From: Membranipora membranacea
Taxonomy: Eukaryota > Bryozoa > Gymnolaemata > Cheilostomatida > Membraniporidae
Assembly (NCBI GenBank): GCA_914767715.1
Contig: OU612065.1
Location: 29,266,001-29,326,000 of the forward strand
DNA length: 60,000 nt
Direction: 5' to 3'
Shown here: in pieces, positions 1-9,216 of the stretch
How positions within the stretch are numbered: the first letter of the stretch is position 1
How the letters are laid out: each line of letters opens with the position of its first letter
Notes under the pieces: generated by a model
What the model was told of the DNA's origin: nothing
The model's input: only the letters and a program-made list of their open reading frames with translations
Database searches by the model: none
Position numbers and translations under genes: made by a program

Positions 1-423
1 TAAGAGTGATTTGATTTCGTCAATGTGTGCTTGGAAGCTAACTATGTGTTCCTGGCCAAGATCTTGTTTTAAACCTTAAGCTTGAGGAAGCAATATGGTC
101 CAATCAGAGAAAGCCTTACATCCCTGAAATTTTCTTGTGTTACAGCTTTTTATTACAGTGAGTCATTCCCATTATACCACCAACAGCTTTAAAGTGACAG
201 ATATGTCAAAAAAAATTCAGAGTAGGTGAAAAACAGTATGAACTCAAAAGTCAAGGAATGGACAAGTCAGGATATGTCACAGTCATTATTTAGTTGTGAT
301 AATAGAATCAAGGCATATGTAAGGATAGCTCTGATTCCTAGAATCGAGGATCAGCAGCAGCGCCATGCGCTATGTATACTCTGGGTTTTCGTTTCCTATG
401 TACAAAACCTGTTTCTCCTTAAC
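1..423. other. No gene recognised at left edge
   Basis: AT-rich sequence without a convincing exon. The short open frame at 226-426 has no splice or homology support. The region lies 3' (on the minus strand) of an orphan signal-like exon, so downstream exons of that paralogue could lie outside the window. Confidence 0.5.
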
Positions 424-461
424 TGAATGCGACCAGAGCAATCAATATTGTTACCATCCAT
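424..461 (-). pseudogene. Orphan signal-peptide-like exon (type II), left copy
   Basis: On the minus strand an acceptor (pyrimidine-rich tract ending AAATAG) precedes a 38-bp open segment reading WMVTILIALVAF. It ends at a GTTAAG donor, entering in phase 2 and leaving in phase 1. The same phases and hydrophobic character occur in the copy at 4047-4096 and in the type I signal exons at 3658-3719 and 6468-6532. No start exon or cysteine exon could be linked to it in the window, so it may be a relic or an exon of a gene running off the left edge. Confidence 0.35.
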
Positions 462-1100
462 CTATTTAAAAGGAAAATGGTTAGCGGTTATCTTCAACTT
501 TCAAATGACGAAGAATTGATGAGCAGTATTTCTGCAAATAAAATGCGTAGTTAAGTTCCGAAGAATTTATCGGCAATTAAAAGTAGTTGCGATAAAAGAT
601 TCAGCAGTCACGTTTGGTGACTATGTTCCTATGGTTAAAGATGAACTTATTGGACAGCTGATTTAACTTTCTTGAAATTAAAGAATAAACTTGTTGCAGA
701 TACAAACAGGGTTGACCTGTTCTTTTTTTGTACTCACAAGGTGTTCATGCTGTGCTGGACGAAGATCCTAACGATACTGAAGTTGTATTAGGTGAAAAAT
801 TTGGATTCACTTCAAATTATGTTTATCTGCTTCTATTTTATATACCCATTATCAAGGGCAAGTTATGAATCAAAGGTTTCCTCCAATATTTTATGTAACT
901 AAGGAAATTAATAAGGAAATGGATGGTAAAATTATAAATGATATCATCATGTTCTCTCAGACTGGCACTTGTAATCTTGTGGTTTAGATATTATTTTTGT
1001 TCCATTTAATTCAGCCTCAAACTGGGCAGATCAATACATTGATTCATCATATCCTTGTCGGTTAGTGATGTTAATTTGGTCCTCCAAGTCTAATGGTTAG
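424..1100. repeat. Diverged segmental duplicate of 4047-4860
   Basis: Long stretches align by eye with 4047-4860 in the same orientation. Examples are the signal-like exon, the segment containing 'aaatgcgtagt', and the stretch ending 'ctcacaagg' followed by a run leading to 'tgcttctattttata'. Divergence and small indels are substantial, so this is an old duplication. It is part of the tandem expansion of the secreted-peptide locus. Confidence 0.6.
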
Positions 1101-1149
1101 ATGGCGATTTTGCATTGATTCCTGTAATTTGGAATGGCATCAGCTGTAC

Positions 1150-1440
1150 TGTTTGCGAGACTGATGGGGGATACATTGTGTAGAAGGAAACAATCCAAAC
1201 TCAGTGAAGCATGAGATGGATTCTCAATTTGCAAGTTGAACTCTCCATCAGAAAACCATAGTGCCCTATGTCAACATACTCAAGCTTGACCTTATATAAA
1301 AGAAGAGGTATACACCAGAGGGTGCTGGGGGCTGGAACAATCAACCTTGAAAGGTCCCCCAGTGGGACTCGAAACCAACTCCTGCGACACAAATTTCCAA
1401 AGTGAATAGCCATCCCCACGAAAGAATGGGTTGATTGCCC
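1150..1440 (-). mobile_element. SINE-like element with possible tRNA-type B box
   Basis: On the minus strand, 1376-1364 reads GGTTTCGAGTCCC, close to the RNA polymerase III B box of tRNAs, with TGGCTATTCACTTTGG upstream as a weak A-box candidate. The sequence downstream on that strand (1300-1150) recurs almost unchanged at 7825-7990, where the tRNA-like head is missing. A tRNA-derived SINE with a 5'-truncated second copy fits both facts, but no tail or target-site duplication was identified. Confidence 0.35.
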
Positions 1441-2334
1441 AAATTAGCATTCACTACTCAGAGTTGTGTTCTCTCATGGAATGTCATCATAAATCAGCAG
1501 TTGTAAGCAGTGGGTTGTATTTTGTCAAGGTCTTATTTAATAAAATTTTGTACTTAGCAAAGGTCTTCCTTAGAAAAAGTCTGATTTTGTAATAGGTCAA
1601 CTTGGTGATAGTCTTGCTTACGATTTTTATCTGAAAAGTACAGGCCAGCTTTAATAAATTTTACAAGGGTAGCAGTAGACTAGTTGTCAAAACAATATTA
1701 CTATAAGCCTATGGCTAATCTCAAGTTGCAATTGTAAGAATATGTGAACATAATTGAGGCTCAATCCCTTTTTAGGATTGTCTAAAAAGTTTACCACCGT
1801 TTTAGGAGAAATATTGAGTCACCAGTGGCTAAATTGTCACACTACTATGAATATCAGGAACCAACACATACAAACCCAGGGCCGTTGTTTAGAAAAAATG
1901 GTAGGGGAGGCAAATGTCAGAGACTGATCCGAAGCATCACTGGGAGGGATGCTGTAAGCTCTTCCCCAAGCACTTCAAGATATGTAATTAGCAAATAGAA
2001 TTCCCAGAGGAGCTGATTCTGACATGGACTACTCAATAATAGTGTTTTAAGGCCACTTTATTTAGCTTTCTAGGGGAGGCAGTGCCTCCCTGTCTCCCCT
2101 AGAACTGCGGGCCTTCAACGGGTAGCCATATTCTAACCACTTATCCATTGTGCCTGCCTCCTAGTTTTTTTAAGGTCATAAGATATTTTCATACAACACA
2201 TTTTGGTTGTAATATTGGAATTAATGATATAACTTGGCATCAAATACAGGAATGGATGATAGACAATTATAAAAATGGCGGGGCCCCTCCATCCTCCTTC
2301 CACAATATTAAATAGCCACATATTCCCCTAGTGG

Positions 2335-3060
2335 CAGCAGTAGAAATAGTATAATATTTTATGTTTATCGTTGCTAAGATTCCAATTACTTCATCAGAAC
2401 TCTTTTCATGGTTCCCTACAATTACATTGGCATCAACCCAATCAACAAAGATGAACATGACACAATTTTAGTGCAGCAGTGAGTAGAAATAATATAATAT
2501 TTGATGTTTACCGTTGCTAAGATTCCAATTACTTCATCAGAACTCTTTTCATGGTTCCCTACAATTACATTGGCATCAACCCAATCAACAAAGATGAACA
2601 TGACACAATTTTAGTTCAGCAGTGAGTACAAATAATATAATATTTGATGTTTATCGTTGCTAAGATTCCAATTACTTCATCAGAACTCTTTTCATGGTTC
2701 CCTACAATTACATTGGCATCAACCCAATCAACAAAGATGAACATGACACAATTTTAGTGCAGCAGTGAGTAGAAATAGTATAATATTTTATGTTTATCGT
2801 TGCTAAGATTCCAATTACTTCATCAGAACTCTTTTCATGGTTCCCTACAATTACATTGGCATCAACCCAATCAACAAAGATGAACATGACACAATTTTAG
2901 TGCAGCAGTGAGTAGAAATAGTATAATATTTTATGTTTATCGTTGCTGAGATTCCAATTACTTCATCAGAACTCTTTTCATGGTTCCCTACAATTACATT
3001 GGCATCAACCCAATCAACAAAGATGAACATGACACAATTTTAGTGCAACAATGAGTAGAC
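2335..3060. repeat. 143-bp satellite, five tandem copies
   Basis: The landmark 'gattccaattacttcatca' begins at about 2378, 2521, 2664, 2807 and 2950, a constant 143-bp period. The copies are nearly identical, so the expansion is recent. One diverged single copy lies at about 5768-5950. In both places the sequence sits immediately 3' of a cysteine-rich exon on the minus strand, so it is probably 3' UTR or downstream flank. The unit length is not a multiple of three and no frame is conserved across the two loci, which argues against coding. Confidence 0.9.
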
Positions 3061-3065
3061 TTATT

Positions 3066-3719
3066 TTATTCCTGTATATTTATTGACAATTGTTTATACA
3101 GTAAGAAAAAGTTATCCGCTGGATATGCACAAACAGTGGGGCAGCAATAGGTTTGAGCTGTATACAGTGTGCTTCTCGATAGAGGGGTGCATATAGGAGA
3201 GTAAGTGCTTGTTTCGTAGAAACAATAACCACATTCATCTGAAATTATAGACAGGAATTCAACGAAACAAGATATGCCAAAGCTGTTGCTGTAACATCCA
3301 CCATGAATTATTGGTTTGTAACAAGGCAAAGTTAGCCTTGTCAGGCGGCCAGGGTTTTGGTTTTGGTTTTGGCCATGTGACAAGGCTAAGGCAAAGTACA
3401 TACATCACTATTTATATTGAATTGCACAAACAATCTCAAATGATGGGCAATGTAAAGAATCGTGCAGAACAAAACTGACCATCCCTAAAACTCTAATCCT
3501 TCTGGGTATGTGAGGATGACTAAACATATATTATGACAACCCCTTTTTATAATCCGTCCTATAGTTTTATAGCTATTACAAAATGCTCATAGCTTGATAA
3601 GGTGGTTTGACCAAGGAGTAACACTGTTACTCCTTGGTTTGATAATACTGTTCTCACCAATCTCTAGTGGGGCTGAATTCAGCAATGACAGCAATGAAAT
3701 TATGACCACTGCACTTAGT
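3066..3719 (-). CDS. Secreted six-cysteine peptide, copy 1 (start exon not located)
   Basis: Two exons on the minus strand: a signal exon (3719-3658) and a cysteine exon (3238-3066, stop included). The signal exon starts after TTTTTACAG, encodes a hydrophobic segment containing VVIISLLSLLNSAP, and leaves in phase 1 at G|GTGAGA. The cysteine exon starts after ATTTCAG in phase 1 and encodes C-x2-C-x10-C-x14-CC-x3-C, then a 20-residue tail. The spacing is identical to the paralogue at 5990-7505. That gene's tiny phase-2 start exon implies one upstream here, but I could not find it, so this copy may be incomplete. The family is not recognised. Six cysteines, small size and a leader suggest a secreted disulfide-rich peptide (hormone, defence or venom-like); no function is assigned. 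Transcript evidence would settle the model. Confidence 0.6.
3611..3637. repeat. Perfect 12-bp-arm hairpin
   Basis: CCAAGGAGTAAC, a 3-base loop, then GTTACTCCTTGG. A closely related hairpin (CAAGGAGTTAAAG arms) occurs at 28526-28552, so this is probably a dispersed foldback sequence, not a local terminator. Confidence 0.7.
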
Positions 3720-4046
3720 CTGTAAAAATATCGCCGCCTCCTACTGCTCTTACTCCCCGTCCTCTATTTTCAGATTTGTCTATCAATGCAGGGTAGCAAC
3801 ACGAGTGGATTTCTCACCATAGACTTCGCTAGGACTGCACCCAAATTCTAATGGCGCTGAAATGATCACAAACACAATAAATGACAATCTTTAAAAACCC
3901 CATAGCGCTTATTTGTAAACTTCTACACAATCAGTCTGCTTACAAATTTCACAACTATTGTCTGTTAAATGTCAGAAAAATATGTCTCATGATACTAAGT
4001 TAGGCATGCACAGATATTTGAAAATCAATTAAGTATATCAACTCAC

Positions 4047-4096
4047 TGATTCCATAACTGGCTGTGACCAGAGCAAACAATGCTGTTACAATCAAT
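4047..4096 (-). pseudogene. Orphan signal-peptide-like exon (type II), right copy
   Basis: On the minus strand an acceptor (CTTTTTATAG) is followed by 50 bp encoding LIVTALFALVTASYGI and then a GTGAGT donor. It enters in phase 2 and leaves in phase 1, exactly like the type I signal exon 330 bp downstream on the same strand. It could be an alternative leader exon for the cysteine exon at 3066-3238, an exon of a separate gene, or a relic. An in-frame ATG lies upstream of the acceptor, but the left paralogue (424-461) lacks it. The open frame and intact splice sites favour use. Confidence 0.4.
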
Positions 4097-4860
4097 CTAT
4101 AAAAAGGAAAATGGTTGAGGGTCATCTTCAAGGGTCAGATGAAATTGTAAAAAATGGCATCAAAGACCACATACGATGTTTCTGTAAGTCAAATGCGTAG
4201 TAGATTTTCATAAATTTTTAATGGCAAATGAAAAGTTCCAATAGATGGTTCAACAATAAAGTGCAATGACTATATTATTCCAATGGTGAAGCCAGAAACA
4301 TATTGACAACTGATTTAACAAATAAATGTGAAACTTGTCATTGCCGATACAAACATGATTGACAAGTTCCTCATTTGTTCTCACAAGGTATCCATAGTGC
4401 CGACTAACATCCTACAATCCTATTGTGTTATTCGGTCAAAAAATTGTATTTACCTGGAAGTGAATCTAGCTGCTTCTATTTTATACAAGGGAAAGTCATT
4501 AATATATATATACATTTATTGGCAACCAAAGTCATCTCACTCGAAATGTTTTGCACTCAATGCCAAAAAAAATCAAAGGTTTCCTTCAACATCTGGCATG
4601 AGAACATGATTGCTCAATATTATTTTAGGAAATCAAATAAGGAAATCGATAAGGAAAGGCTTTGGTTATGGTTGATTAATGTTGTTACAAATAATCTTGA
4701 ATTTTAGCTATTATTATTGTTATCTTCCATTCTAACTTGAAACTGGGTAGAGAAAAATATTAACTCATCATTTATCCTTGTTGGTTTGTGATAAGTCACT
4801 CGTATCCATTCATCACTGCGCTCTAATGGTGCATGGTATTTCAGCAAATCATGTAGTTTT
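4047..4860. repeat. Diverged segmental duplicate of 424-1100
   Basis: Right-hand member of the duplication described at 424-1100. It contains a stretch (about 4512-4600, 'ggcaaccaaagtcatctca' and following) that also recurs at 19487-19610 inside a KATNIP intron, so a dispersed repeat is embedded here. Confidence 0.6.
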
Positions 4861-5989
4861 AGCAGGCAATTGTCAGTCTACCAGTTGCAAGCAGTAGGTT
4901 GTGCTTAATAGAAGGTCTTACTCATTAGGATGGCAGTAGAGGTAGGTAGGTAGGGGAAGCAGTAAACTTGCTAGATGATAAAAAATATCTGGATATAAGT
5001 CCATGGCTCACCTTGAATAGCGATATATATGATGTGAAGTATAAATTTATGATCGATCACTTTTAGAATTGCCTCAAGAAATGGGCTTTCATTTCAGGAT
5101 ACGATTGAGGTCACTAGTGAACTTCATGGGTATATTACCACACAACGAAATTACCAGGGTCAAACACACACAACATGTATTCATAGTCTAACCACTTGGC
5201 CATTCTGTCTGCTTCCTAGTGTATCAAGTCCATAGATATTTTCATATAATTCATATCGGTTTCCAAAAACAACCCATATACCGTAACCTGTATTCGACTA
5301 TCATTAAAGTGAAATTATTTTCTTGTGAAATGAATATGTAATGCAACCAGGAATCCAGTTATAGCTGTGAGGTATGTTCTCTCTACATGTTAGAGTCCCG
5401 CCGCATCAACTGATGACTGGGGTGTGCCTGATTTGCCTAAACTGAAAGCAAATTGGCAGACTTACCAACAAAGCAAAAAACCTTTTGCAAACCATTCATT
5501 GGGGTGTCGAATTTGATGACTTCTAGATAAGCATGAATATTTATTCAATAAAAGAATACCTAAAAAGCAGGGAACAGATGATATAGTCTGGCATAATTCT
5601 TTTTTTTATTGGCATCAACAACGATTACATGATGTCTTTCAAGTGGGCATCAAATATTTGGAATCAAATATATAATTTGGCATCAAAATGTGGAAAGGGA
5701 ATGATAGATGTTTATAAAAATAGCAGGACCCCTTCACTCTCCATCCATATTATTCGGTGGTCACACACTTCCCCGAGTGGCAGCAGAAGAAATAGATACC
5801 ATTTTATGGTTGTTGTTGTTAAGATTCCAATAACTTCATTACAATTATTTCACATGTTTCACTATAATTACATTGGCATCAACCCAATCAACAAGAACCT
5901 CCACATAGTTCAATATGATACAATTTTCATGCAACGGTTAGTACTGAGAAGACTTGGTATTTCATTCCTGTACTTTTATTGACAATACA

Positions 5990-7505
5990 TTATATATGAA
6001 GTAAAGCTAAGTCATCTACTGGATATGCACAAACAGTAGGGCAGCAGTAGGTAGATATTGAGCTCAGTGCTTCCCACGATTGAGGGGTGCAGCCAGGGAA
6101 GTAGCTGCTCGTTTCGACGAAACATATACCACATCCATCTGAAACTGTAGACAGGAATTCATTGGAACAAAACATGCCATCGCTGTTGCTGCAACATCTG
6201 TCATGAATTATTGGTTGGTACAAACATCACTGTCCAAAGCAAAGTACATACTTTATCTACATTGCATTGCATAAAACAATCTCAAATGATGGGAGATGGA
6301 AGAAATCTTGAAAATCAAAACAGACCTTCCCTAAAACTAACCCTTTTGGGTATGTGAGGATGGCTAGACATATTTGACAACCCCTTTTTACTATCCGTCC
6401 TATAGTTACATAGCTTTTCAAAAATGTTCATTGCTTGAGAAGGTTTGTTTGATATTATTGTTCTCACCTATGGGGCCAATTGGTGCCGAGTACAGCAGTG
6501 ACAGCAATGAAAGAATGACCACTGTACCTAGTCTGTAAAAGTAGGGAAAAGTATATTATAATTACATAGTATGCTGCCGATGCGAGGACTGCCTGATCGT
6601 TATCAAATCACAATCGACAACATGATACCATTCGATTATCGAGGTTTATTGAATCTGTACCACTGAATTAAATTCTTCTCATAGAATGGAAATAGTATCA
6701 TAGCGTTATACAGTTAGGACACTAAACACAGAGACACATCTGACTGTTACCTGATTGGCTGTCCCTAGTAACATGAATAACTAGCCTGAGAAATTGTCTT
6801 GTTTACAAAATTGCAAACAGTAATTATACCTCTACAGTGCATTCTGCGCATGCTCAGCTCTGGGCATGAGCTGATCTCTGCAAAATTGAGTCTCGGAATT
6901 CCGAAGCCATCTGATTGGCTACCTGCTCTGGTGACATACTCCCCAAAGCGTGCGGATTTGTTAATAATAGTTATCCTCTGTCATTATTAGCTGATTTTTA
7001 TTGACAGTTTATGCAGGGGATGTTCCATTTCCCCTTTCCAAAGTTACAATCAGAACCCAAACTAAACTCATTGTTCTTGCACATGCGCAAATTCAAGTCA
7101 CGCATGATGCATACTTAGCCTTACGACACCTGCTTTGTGGTAATGATAGCCTACTTTATCAGTGATCTACATGCCCAGTCAGATCACGAGAGTCAGTATG
7201 TCTACAGTGTCGATGATTTGGGCATTTCTAGATTGCTACTAGGGACTGGCTATTTTTGCAAGCCCTTTGTTTTGTAAAAGAAAGCTAATGATGCTATTCC
7301 AGATATGGAATTCAATGATCTGTACACAATGAACTACTTTCATGGTCAGACACTGTCTTGTTCACATTTCTTACAAAATGATACAATGTAGCATTACCTG
7401 CTATTGTAATGTTCAAATTAGAAAACTTAGACCATTGCACTAAATACAATAGGAAAACTATAATACGAAAACTAAAACTGTCCATGGCACTTACATAATC
7501 CTCAT
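5990..7505 (-). CDS. Secreted six-cysteine peptide precursor, copy 2
   Basis: A complete three-exon model on the minus strand: 7505-7495, 6532-6468 and 6138-5990, total 225 nt, 74 residues. Exon 1 is only 11 coding bases (ATG AGG ATT AT, then GTAAGT). Exon 2 starts after TTTTACAG and supplies the leader core with VVILSLLSLLYSAP. Exon 3 starts after GTTTCAG and supplies the mature region with C-x2-C-x10-C-x14-CC-x3-C, ending in stop. Junction phases are 2 and 1. Leader cleavage near SAP would leave about 50 residues with six cysteines, enough for three disulfides. The product is predicted to be extracellular. The paralogue at 3066-3719 keeps every cysteine spacing despite many substitutions, indicating selection on the fold. 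I do not recognise the family. The 960-bp first intron makes exon 1 the least certain part. Confidence 0.6.
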
Positions 7506-7824
7506 GATGTTTTGCTTCTTCTGCCTGTTGGATGCTTTGAGACTTGTTACTTATCCCTCAACCTGCCAAATGAAACTAGTTACAAAGTCCACAGTACTCT
7601 CACTGTTATAAGATGTTAACTTTCATACAAGGAAACATTATCCTGTATTGCATAAGAAGTTTTTTTGATACCATTCAAATTGTCATCAATTAAGGTAAAC
7701 CTTCCAATATTCTAATCCTGTCTGCTTACGATCACAGACATATAGTTGGCTACGTTTGGAGGTTTTTAGCTCGGGTCATGAAGCTGTTTCCTGATTTTGT
7801 TTGGGAAAACAAGGAGTTTGGCTG

Positions 7825-7990
7825 TACGGCTCTCGAGACCGATAGGCGGATCCATTGTGTATAGGATATGTAGAAGGAAACAATCCAAACTCAGTGAAGC
7901 ATGAGATAGATCCTCAATTCTCAAAGTTTCACTCTTCATCATAAAACCCTAACACCCTATGTCAACATACTCAAGCTTGATATCATAAAA
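7825..7990 (-). mobile_element. Second, headless copy of the SINE-like repeat
   Basis: Bases from about 7890 ('gtagaaggaaacaatccaaa') to 7975 match 1179-1290 closely, and weaker similarity extends to 7825. The tRNA-like head present at 1300-1430 is absent, as expected for a 5'-truncated retroposed copy. It lies between two peptide-gene start exons. Confidence 0.45.
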
Positions 7991-8021
7991 CAATATAGTG
8001 TAAGTCACTTAATTCAGACAC

Positions 8022-8249
8022 CTGGGGAGAATTACAAAATGGATGGATATGGATGCTGCATAGAGCAGTGACAGCATTGAAAGCAAAATCATCACGCTGA
8101 ATCTGTAAGGCGAAGAAAAATATCCAAAACACATTTTGCGCTGCCGAGCATGAAGTTCAAATACAAGAAAATATTGAATGAAATTGTGCTGCTCATAAAT
8201 GTTTTGATACAAAAAATCCTTGCAAGTTTACTTGCAAAATCCTCATCAT
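8022..8249 (-). pseudogene. Degenerate third copy of the secreted-peptide gene
   Basis: The start exon (8249-8236) reads ATG ATG AGG ATT TT and is followed by GCAAGT. Using this GC-type donor joins it in frame to the leader exon starting at 8102 after CCTTACAG, giving a leader containing SVMILLSMLSLLYAAS. The 5' flank is clearly homologous to that of the gene starting at 7505. The expected phase-1 exit donor is not preserved: the frame runs on to a stop at 8009-8011, or could leave at a weak GTGTCT. No cysteine exon follows before the next start exon. It is therefore either a truncated copy or an alternative 5' part of the next gene. Confidence 0.45.
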
Positions 8250-8383
8250 TTTGCTGCTCCTGCTTATGGTGAGTTTGGTTGCTTACAGGTTTGGGGATTA
8301 TCCCTCAAACCTGCCAGATGTATAACTAGACTCAAGCTTTGAGTGACTCTAACAACTCTGAGACGCTTACTTTAACCATCAAG

Positions 8384-8391
8384 TTTATATA
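8384..8391 (-). promoter_or_regulatory. TATA box upstream of the peptide-gene copy at 8249
   Basis: TATATAAA on the minus strand, about 135 bp upstream of the ATG at 8249. This is a plausible distance for a short 5' UTR. Only sequence resemblance supports it. Confidence 0.4.
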
Positions 8392-8639
8392 GTCTCGAGT
8401 TGTGCACATAAATTATTTAATTAATTATCTAATATGTAAATGAAGGCATCATGATACCATTTGTTTGACATAATTTTAATTATATGGGTATTTATAATAG
8501 GTTTTGCTGACTACTTTAATGGTGATCAGTATGCCTTGAATTTTCTAATTAAAATGCATGTATGTATCAATGTAGGCCTACTTAGTGTAACTTTGCAAGT
8601 AGTGGGGTTTATCAGTCCCATGTTTACCTTTCCAGCCTA

Positions 8640-8992
8640 GTGTTGTTCAGGTTATGATAATTACCCTTAAATGTAAAACAACTTCAGTATGCAGGAAAAA
8701 GAACCTAGCTCAAAAGTACATAACTAACAACTACTCCTTGCCAAATTAATTAAGGGTATACACAGTTTATTACGATTCGTTGAGAACTTCAATGGCCAGA
8801 ATCCCAGAAAATTGTAATTGAAATATGCACGATTTATTTGCAATGTATTTTGCAAATAATCAGTCACATGTGTACTGCTCCTGTCTGTATTGTTCAGGTT
8901 ATGATAATTACCCCTGAATATAAAACAACTTAAATATGCATGAAGACAGGACCTCGCACAAAAGAACATAACTCACAATTTTTTCTTGCCAA
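8640..8992. repeat. Direct repeat of about 105 bp, 249 bp apart
   Basis: 8643-8743 and 8892-8992 align: both contain 'gttcaggttatgataattac', then 'aaaacaactt', and both end 'cttgccaa'. Divergence is moderate. No open frame is shared. It lies between the peptide cluster and KATNIP, in otherwise featureless AT-rich DNA. Confidence 0.7.
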
Positions 8993-9216
8993 AAGTCTTA
9001 TCACACCTTGAGAACAAATTGGCCAATCAAAGAGTCTTTCCTTCTCAAAATAGAAAAAAAAAACCAAGCGGGTAAAAGTTACAATAACAAACTTTGGTAG
9101 TAGTCAGCCATAGAGTGAGTCTTGTCTCTGATATGGTATAGAAAAAGATGCAGCATTACTTCTGCATTGGACCCAAATCCTGCATAACTAAAACTTTGGT
9201 TGTCATTATTTCAGAT

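Larger units (their letters stand above)
2100..3722. repeat. Segmental duplicate of about 5160-6540
   Basis: This segment and 5160-6540 align in the same order and orientation. Shared landmarks include 'gatattttcata', the 143-bp unit, the cysteine-rich exon, a stretch with 'gtgaggatg..ta.acata', and the type I signal exon. The duplication carries a whole exon pair of a minus-strand peptide gene. Copy 1 later expanded the 143-bp unit fivefold. Confidence 0.75.

Noticed and set aside
226-426. 66-codon open frame on the plus strand
   Set aside because: No splice, homology or composition support, and its neighbourhood is a diverged repeat. Likely chance.
1364-1376. Functional tRNA gene around the B-box-like sequence
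   Set aside because: No cloverleaf could be folded and the A box is weak. A SINE remnant is the better reading.
2267-2458. Minus-strand frame through the 143-bp satellite
   Set aside because: The period is not a multiple of three and the frame is not conserved in the paralogous copy at 5768-5950.
6181-6240. Extending the cysteine exon upstream of 6138 to include another CC and C
   Set aside because: The upstream frame needs a phase-2 entry not offered by the leader exon and has no acceptor shared by both paralogues. The TTTCAG acceptor at 6139-6140 fits phase 1 in both copies.
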